From contig JAFDCA010000312.1 in NCBI GenBank assembly GCA_019313025.1, forward strand, positions 1 through 10,846: a stretch of DNA of 10,846 nucleotides, in the 5' to 3' direction. Source of the DNA: Deltaproteobacteria bacterium. GTDB lineage: Bacteria; Desulfobacterota; Desulfobacteria; Desulfobacterales; UBA11574. Below are positions 6,817 through 10,846 of the stretch, piece by piece; the first letter of the stretch is position 1, and every line of letters begins with the position of its first letter. A program made the position numbers and the translations under genes. The notes beneath the pieces are model-generated. The model saw only the letters and a program-made list of their open reading frames with translations, was not told the origin of the DNA and ran no database searches.

Positions 6817-7845
6817 ATGAAAGCCATGGTATTAAATGACATCTGCGATCTTAAGAAAAACAGAAGTCCTCTTCAACTAAAAGACCTGCCGGTTCCTACT
6901 CCCAGAGAAAAAGACATCTTGGTAAAAATATCCGTCTGCGGTGTTTGCCACACCGAGCTGGATGAAATTGAGGGAAGGACCCCCCCGTCTCGGTTTCCCA
7001 TGGTTTTGGGGCACCAGGTTGTGGGAAGGGTCCAAGAGACCGGACCCCATGTCAGCCGATATAAAGCAGGAGACAGGGTCGGGATCGCCTGGATTTATTC
7101 AGCATGCGGCAGTTGCACTTTTTGCAGACAAGGCCGGGAGAACCTTTGCAAAGCATTCAGGGCTACCGGCCGGGATGCCCATGGCGGATATGCAGAGTAT
7201 CTGACGGTGCTCGAGGACTTTGCGTTTAAAATTCCGGATGTTTTTAACGATTCCCAGGCAGCGCCGCTGTTATGCGCCGGCGCCATCGGTTACCGATCTT
7301 TGAGACTGGCCAACATCAAGGACGGACAAAACCTTGGACTGACCGGTTTCGGGGCATCGGCCCATCTGGTCCTAAAAATGGTCAGGCATAAATATCCGGA
7401 CACGAAAGTTTTTGTTTTTGCCAGAAGTGAGAAGGAAAGGGATTTCGCCCTGGAGCTGGGGGCAATCTGGGCAGGAGATACCGAGGACATTTCGCCGGAA
7501 AAGCTGGACGGGATCATCGACACAACACCGGCATGGAAACCGGTTGTTGCAGCATTGAGCAATTTGAACGTCGGCGGAAGGCTGGTGATCAATGCTATTC
7601 GCAAGGAAGACAGAGACAAGGATTATCTGATGAAATTGGATTATCCCGAACACCTCTGGCTGGAAAAGGAGATAAAGAGTGTGGCCAATGTGGCCAGGAA
7701 CGATGTCAGCGAATTCATCGACCTGGCCGCCCAAATCCCCATCATACCGGAAATCCAGGAATATCCCCTGGAATCGGCAAACGAGGCCCTGCTGGAACTG
7801 AAAGACAGAAAGATACGAGGGGCAAAAGTCTTAAACCTAAGCTGA
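6817..7845 (+). CDS. Zinc-dependent alcohol dehydrogenase (medium-chain family)
   Basis: NAD(P)-dependent alcohol/aldehyde oxidoreductase, 342 residues, cytosolic. The catalytic-zinc residues are C44 (in CGVCHTE), H66 (in GHQVVG, where many relatives have GHE) and C153 (LLCAGAIGY). The structural-zinc cysteines are C97, C100, C103 and C111. The GHGGYAEY-like motif of the family appears as AHGGYAEY (121-128). The Rossmann glycine motif is GLTGFGASAH (174-183), followed by FARSEKE (201-207). The GFGASAH variant resembles the cinnamyl-alcohol-dehydrogenase-like (CAD2) branch from memory. The start at 6817 has GGGGTG (6803-6808) upstream; ATG 6826 is a possible alternative. It stands alone between repeat-rich gaps, so no pathway can be read from context. 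The substrate is unknown. Confidence 0.92.
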   Translation: MKAMVLNDICDLKKNRSPLQLKDLPVPTPREKDILVKISVCGVCHTELDEIEGRTPPSRFPMVLGHQVVGRVQETGPHVSRYKAGDRVGIAWIYSACGSCTFCRQGRENLCKAFRATGRDAHGGYAEYLTVLEDFAFKIPDVFNDSQAAPLLCAGAIGYRSLRLANIKDGQNLGLTGFGASAHLVLKMVRHKYPDTKVFVFARSEKERDFALELGAIWAGDTEDISPEKLDGIIDTTPAWKPVVAALSNLNVGGRLVINAIRKEDRDKDYLMKLDYPEHLWLEKEIKSVANVARNDVSEFIDLAAQIPIIPEIQEYPLESANEALLELKDRKIRGAKVLNLS

Positions 7846-7947
7846 GCTTTTCAATTTTTTAAAATGGTTAAATAATCCTATTTTTAAGGTATTCTGACAT
7901 TTTATATTTCAACAATTTGAAACCCTGCGGGATTTCCAATTTCACCA

Positions 7948-8026
7948 CATCTACTGCGTCAGATGCCGTTCCGCATAGGCGACCTATAGCGAAACAACAT
8001 CTTCTCCCGCGGAGCGGGATTTCGCT
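7948..8026. other. Cluster of consecutive stem-loops
   Basis: Three neighbouring inverted repeats. CATCT/AGATG (7948-7952 with 7961-7965) has an 8-base loop. ATAGG/CCTAT (7975-7979 with 7983-7987) has a 3-base loop. Starting on the next base is a two-step stem: AGCGAAA/TTTCGCT (7988-7994 with 8020-8026) encloses TCCCGC/GCGGGA (8005-8010 with 8014-8019). All arms are perfect. There is no T-run after the last stem, so this is not a classic terminator. It could be a structured RNA or a REP-like element. Confidence 0.55.
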
Positions 8027-8152
8027 AAACTCAACTTGCTTATCCGAGGCAAACTTGAAAATCGCTCAACTTAGGTTAAAAATTGTTTAGAATTTGTTTA
8101 AAACCCTTCTAAATGAGTGTTTGTTTTTCACCGCCCATTCGCTTCGCTCATT

Positions 8153-8335
8153 CGAGACGTAGAGTTCGCAGAGAATAATAATTTTTCCATTGCCTTTGAC
8201 CCTGCTTGCTGCGGGACAGAGACGCCGGCAATGGAAAATCACTCAGCAGCTTACGCTGCGAAAACTACATAAGTTATCAAATATTTTGAGACGATGTGAA
8301 AAGCAAAAAATACTCTGTGTCCTCTGAGACTCTGC
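8153..8335. repeat. Possible small palindromic element with degenerate inverted ends
   Basis: The left end (8153-8173) has GAGAC...AGAGTTCGCAGAG. The right end (8312-8335), read on the reverse strand, has CGCAGAGTCTC...ACACAGAG. The two ends share degenerate CAGAG/ACAGAG units in inverted orientation. Between them is a perfect 12-bp inverted repeat (8183-8194 with 8227-8238, GGCAATGGAAAA on the right), and inside that loop a 5-bp stem (8201-8205 with 8211-8215, one G-U). A GCAGC/GCTGC hairpin lies at 8246-8259. It looks like a non-autonomous repeat element; no target duplication was found. Confidence 0.4.
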
Positions 8336-8384
8336 GATGAATAAATTGGTTTTTAAACACAGAAAAGCGGCTCAAAAAAGAAGT

Positions 8385-8918
8385 ATGGACAAGAAAAATA
8401 TTCTTTTTACCGGCCCTCCGCAATGCGGCAAATCGACCCTGATTGAAAAGATTGTAAAGAAAATCGTTACACCGGCAACCGGATTTTTTACCCGGGAAAT
8501 CCGGGAATCGGAAAAGCGGGTGGGATTCTCCATCAATACGCTGGATCATCGCACAGGGGTGCTGGCGCATCAGGATATCCAAAGCCGTTTTCGGGTTGGA
8601 CGATACGGCGTCAACCTTGAGGATATTGATATGATAGCAGTGCCTTCGATGATGCCGGACCGACCGGACATGCTGATCGTGATCGATGAAATCGGCAAGA
8701 TGGAATGCTTTTCCGAGCTGTTTAAAAAAACACTTGTAAGCCTTCTCGATTCGAAACACCGGGTTCTCGGGTCGATCACAATGAAAGGAGACCGGTTTAT
8801 CCGTCAGATCAAGGCAAGGGATGATGTTATGCTGATAACGGTGACGCTAAAAAATCGGGATAAATTGGAAAGCATGTTTTTCAGGGGCCAACTGCCCCCC
8901 GATCCCTTTTTGGATTGA
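8385..8918 (+). CDS. THEP1-type nucleoside-triphosphatase
   Basis: P-loop NTPase of the THEP1 family (COG1618), which hydrolyses nucleoside triphosphates broadly in vitro; its cellular role is unsettled. At 177 residues it has the family's usual size. Walker A is TGPPQCGKST (9-18). The typical TGFFTREIRES...RVGFSI block is at 32-50, VGRYGVN at 71-77, AVPS at 85-88, and the Walker B/signature DEIGKME at 101-107. The start at 8385 is preferred because it puts the P-loop near the N-terminus, as in relatives. The in-frame ATG at 8337 would add 16 residues encoded right beside repeat sequence. Only a weak AGAAG lies before 8385, so the start is moderately certain. No partner gene is adjacent; the following gene has its own leader. 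Confidence 0.92.
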   Translation: MDKKNILFTGPPQCGKSTLIEKIVKKIVTPATGFFTREIRESEKRVGFSINTLDHRTGVLAHQDIQSRFRVGRYGVNLEDIDMIAVPSMMPDRPDMLIVIDEIGKMECFSELFKKTLVSLLDSKHRVLGSITMKGDRFIRQIKARDDVMLITVTLKNRDKLESMFFRGQLPPDPFLD

Positions 8919-8960
8919 TGATTGAAGGCGTCGTTTTTCTCAGCTTATTAAAATATTATA

Positions 8961-8990
8961 TTGACATATTAATATATTATGCTGTACGTT
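8961..8990 (+). promoter_or_regulatory. Weak candidate promoter for the ATPase gene
   Basis: A perfect TTGACA at 8961-8966 sits in a very AT-rich stretch. The only -10 candidate at acceptable spacing (18 bases) is TACGTT (8985-8990), three of six to consensus, so activator help or a false match is possible. If real, its -10 overlaps the first operator-like half-site. Confidence 0.3.
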
Positions 8991-9025
8991 AATACCGAAT
9001 CGTAATTAACGAATCGTTAATACCG
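8987..9025. promoter_or_regulatory. Operator-like palindrome with three CGTTAAT half-sites
   Basis: A perfect 7-bp inverted repeat with a 3-base centre, ATTAACG-AAT-CGTTAAT, lies at 9005-9021. A further half-site CGTTAAT is at 8987-8993. The 11-mer CGTTAATACCG occurs twice (8987-8997 and 9015-9025). The cluster ends 16 bases before the ATPase start, where a repressor could block transcription or translation. Confidence 0.5.
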
Positions 9026-9041
9026 TAAATGGTGGATCAAC

Positions 9042-10190
9042 ATGGAAAACCCGTTTAAATTCGGCGGAATTGTTCGCGGACCATTTTTCGCGGACCGAGA
9101 GCAGGAACTGGATGAGCTTTTTCGTGAAATGAGCAATTTGAGCAGGATTTTTCTGATTTCTCCAAGACGATACGGAAAAACCTGTCTTCTCTTTAATTTG
9201 ATGGACAGGCTCGACGACATCGGAATAGCTTCTGCATACATAGATCTCAATGCGTATCCCGGCCTTGGAAATTTGGCTGAAGCATATACATATCGCACGA
9301 CTAAAGCCCTTGAGACAAATACTGATAAGTTGATGAAAATTTTTTCAAGTCTTCGACTTCTTCGGCCAAAGATATCGGTTGGATCCAATGGGTCGATAAG
9401 TGCTGGGGTTGAGGTTGCCGTTCAGGAGAAGGCGTCTTTTTCCGCGCTGATCGAAGGTATGAAGCATGCAGATCGGCTTGCAGCGAAGCAAAACCGGAAA
9501 TTGACCGTTATTATTGATGAATTTTCCGATCTCACAAAGTTTAACGGCCATGAGCTTGAAAAGGCACTGCGTTCGGAAATCCAACAGCATGAGCACATCG
9601 GTTATATTTTTTCAGGTTCGGAAGAATCGGTGATGCTTTCCATGGCAAAGGATCGAAAGCGGGCATTCTACAAATTGGGACGGATTATGGGACTCGGTCC
9701 CATCGAAAGAAAACCGTATACCGACTTTATCATGAACTGGCTATACAAAGGAAACTACACGGCAGATCGAAATGATGTGCAAAAGCTGTTCGAACTGGGC
9801 GATGACATACCGCACAATATTCAGAGACTTTGTCATAACATGTGGGAAATTACCCGCGAAAACAGAGTAGTCGCGCCGGAGTTGATTGATCGGCTTCCGA
9901 TGATCATTGCGCAGCAAGACTCGCCACATTATGAATTGTTGTGGCGGTCCGTATCACAACAGCAAAAAAAACTTTTGATGGCCATGAGTGCCGACCATGA
10001 TCCCAAGCCTTTTTCAAAGGATTTTCAACTGACATACGGTATCGGTCCTTCATCTTCCATAAAAGCATCCCTGGATTCTCTTGTCAAAAAAGGAATACTC
10101 TATAAAACCACCGAGGGAAAGTACCAATTTTCAGATACTTTCATGCCATGCTGGATAGATTATATCGGCGATAAGAAACAAGGCTGGTAA
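9042..10190 (+). CDS. Archaeal-type AAA ATPase (ATPase_2-like) with C-terminal winged-helix-like end
   Basis: ATP-binding protein, 382 residues, cytosolic by lack of signal or membrane segments. It has the MENPFKFGGIVRGPFFADRE opening typical of this group. Walker A is SPRRYGKT (40-47, Ser in place of the first Gly), Walker B is VIIDE (156-160), and a sensor-like FSGSEES follows at 190-196. A FYKLGRIMGLGPIE stretch (209-222) is conserved in such proteins. The last 70 residues (YGIGPSSSIKASLDSLVKKGIL then KYQFSDTFMPCWI) look like a winged helix. GGTGG (9031-9035) precedes the start. Relatives belong to the archaeal ATPase/COG1672-like class, whose biological roles are mostly unknown. No dedicated partner is next to it; the operator-like leader suggests own regulation. 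The family call is confident, the role is not. Confidence 0.88.
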   Translation: MENPFKFGGIVRGPFFADREQELDELFREMSNLSRIFLISPRRYGKTCLLFNLMDRLDDIGIASAYIDLNAYPGLGNLAEAYTYRTTKALETNTDKLMKIFSSLRLLRPKISVGSNGSISAGVEVAVQEKASFSALIEGMKHADRLAAKQNRKLTVIIDEFSDLTKFNGHELEKALRSEIQQHEHIGYIFSGSEESVMLSMAKDRKRAFYKLGRIMGLGPIERKPYTDFIMNWLYKGNYTADRNDVQKLFELGDDIPHNIQRLCHNMWEITRENRVVAPELIDRLPMIIAQQDSPHYELLWRSVSQQQKKLLMAMSADHDPKPFSKDFQLTYGIGPSSSIKASLDSLVKKGILYKTTEGKYQFSDTFMPCWIDYIGDKKQGW

Positions 10191-10374
10191 TAAAATGGGA
10201 TAAAATCGCCCTTTCGTTCTTCATCCTGCCTCCGACTTCCCGGCCCCCTGATCCGTTTTTTCTATTGATTTTATATGGTTTTTTTCTTACTAAGTAGGCT
10301 AAACAAACAAAGTTTTATAATTTCTACCGGCTACTGCAAAAATTGCTCCTATTCCGCTGCAATTATAACCATTT

Positions 10375-10399
10375 GATATGAATCTATTTGTTTCATATC
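10375..10399. other. Perfect 8-bp stem-loop
   Basis: GATATGAA (10375-10382) pairs with TTCATATC (10392-10399) across a 9-base loop. It is AT-rich and lies 185 bases after the ATPase stop with no U-run, so it is a weak terminator candidate or a protein-binding site. Confidence 0.4.
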
Positions 10400-10604
10400 T
10401 GTGAGAACTTTGAAAAATGTTCAATTTTGCCTGCCCCGTTATACTCGCATTTAATATTTAACCGGGATTCAAGTCCAAGGCAAGCGAGAATTTTAGCCAC
10501 AGAGATACATTTAGTATTTTTCGAGGATTAAAATTTGAGTCTAACGCCGGAATTGGGCAAAAGGGAGCGTTTTTCATAGGTCTCTCTCCATGCCTGAACA
10601 ATAG

Positions 10605-10624
10605 ATGCACTTTTTTATGTGCAT
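10605..10624. other. ATGCAC/GTGCAT stem-loop with third copy nearby
   Basis: ATGCAC (10605-10610) pairs with GTGCAT (10619-10624) around an 8-base T-rich loop; GTGCAT recurs at 10641-10646. Visible directly; function unknown. Confidence 0.35.
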
Positions 10625-10846
10625 TCACGCCCATAATAATGTGCATTTCGACATATTAAAATTTGCATTCTAAAGAAACTATTGCAGGGTTTCGCTTTTG
10701 GCTGATACCGATTAGGTATTTCAACAAAGGTCGGACCTGCGATCTGGAACGGATATCTTAAAAACAGACTTGGCTTGATATTTTCTGTTCCCAATAGATA
10801 CATGTCAATTCAGTAGATTTCGCATCTTGGCACCCATTAAAAGGCC

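Larger units (their letters stand above)
7846..8384. other. 539-bp non-coding, hairpin-rich gap between the ADH and THEP1 genes
   Basis: No reading frame here has a credible protein. The left end is AT-rich. The middle (7948-8026) holds a run of hairpins. From 8133 on, the base composition changes, with CATTCG repeated around a CTTCGCT core and degenerate CAGAG-type repeats at both ends of a 12-bp inverted repeat. No promoter for the THEP1 gene stands out. Confidence 0.6.
10191..10846. other. 656-bp stretch without a supportable gene
   Basis: AT-rich with many stops on the + strand. Two overlapping 62-codon frames on the reverse strand (10458-10646, 10615-10803) lack ribosome sites and recognisable motifs. 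Several small inverted repeats are present, the best at 10375-10399 and 10605-10624; ATACC/GGTAT at 10705-10719 and an AGGTC/GACCT pair at 10728-10738 are weaker. It may be a repeat-type intergenic region or hold the 3' flank of a gene beyond the window. Confidence 0.5.

Noticed and set aside
7839..7860. Rho-independent terminator at the end of the alcohol dehydrogenase gene
   Set aside because: Only a 4-bp AAGC/GCTT stem overlapping the stop codon, then an interrupted T-run; too weak to call.
8337..8384. Upstream ATG start for the THEP1 gene
   Set aside because: Adds 16 residues ahead of a P-loop that is normally near the N-terminus, with no ribosome site; the ATG abuts a repeat end.
8277..8759. 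160-codon reverse-strand frame over the THEP1 gene
   Set aside because: Overlaps the clear THEP1 coding region and has no motifs of its own.
10458..10803. Two overlapping 62-codon reverse-strand frames as small genes
   Set aside because: They overlap each other, lack ribosome sites and motifs, and run through the palindromic sequence at 10605-10624.

Overview
The window is about 10.8 kb of bacterial chromosome with every supported gene on the + strand. Gene content and protein style suggest a sulfate-reducer-like Deltaproteobacterium (Desulfobacterota, probably Desulfobacterales). This is inferred from the separate alpha/beta glycyl-tRNA synthetase, the mgtE-recO-kinase-glyQ-glyS order and the repeat-laden intergenic gaps. 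I could not test it by search.

Layout. (1) Positions 2-3178 hold the 3' part of a magnesium channel/transporter gene (mgtE, cut by the window edge), recO four bases later, and a GHMP-family sugar kinase. The recO-kinase gap is filled by a 7-bp-period tandem array that runs into the kinase start codon. (2) Positions 3179-6550 hold a 272-bp leader with candidate promoters, then glyQ and glyS, the two subunits of glycyl-tRNA synthetase. (3) Positions 6551-6816 are a repeat-rich gap with 7- and 8-bp-period arrays in both orientations, followed by a zinc-dependent alcohol dehydrogenase. (4) Positions 7846-8384 are non-coding and rich in hairpins. They precede a THEP1-type nucleoside-triphosphatase. 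(5) Positions 8919-9041 hold an operator-like palindrome ahead of an archaeal-type (ATPase_2/COG1672-like) ATP-binding protein with a C-terminal winged-helix-like end. (6) Positions 10191-10846 have no supportable gene.

The most striking observation is in glyS. The reading frame is complete and full length (692 codons) except for one in-frame TAG at 5696-5698, exactly where the family has a conserved glutamine (the QGVMG-type motif). The coding sequence resumes in the same frame and is well conserved to the end. This could be a C-to-T error, a fresh nonsense mutation, amber read-through (pyrrolysine or a suppressor tRNA), or a subunit split by stop and restart, since an ATG follows six bases after the stop. 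Glycyl-tRNA synthetase is essential, so the choice matters.

The second theme is that at least five short intergenic arrays share a 7-bp period (one has 8 bp) while having different unit sequences. This points to a recurrent repeat-generating process in this genome rather than one dispersed element.

Functionally the genes are mainly housekeeping: Mg2+ uptake, recombinational repair, tRNA charging. The accessory genes (alcohol dehydrogenase, THEP1 NTPase, AAA-type ATPase) appear to be separate transcription units.
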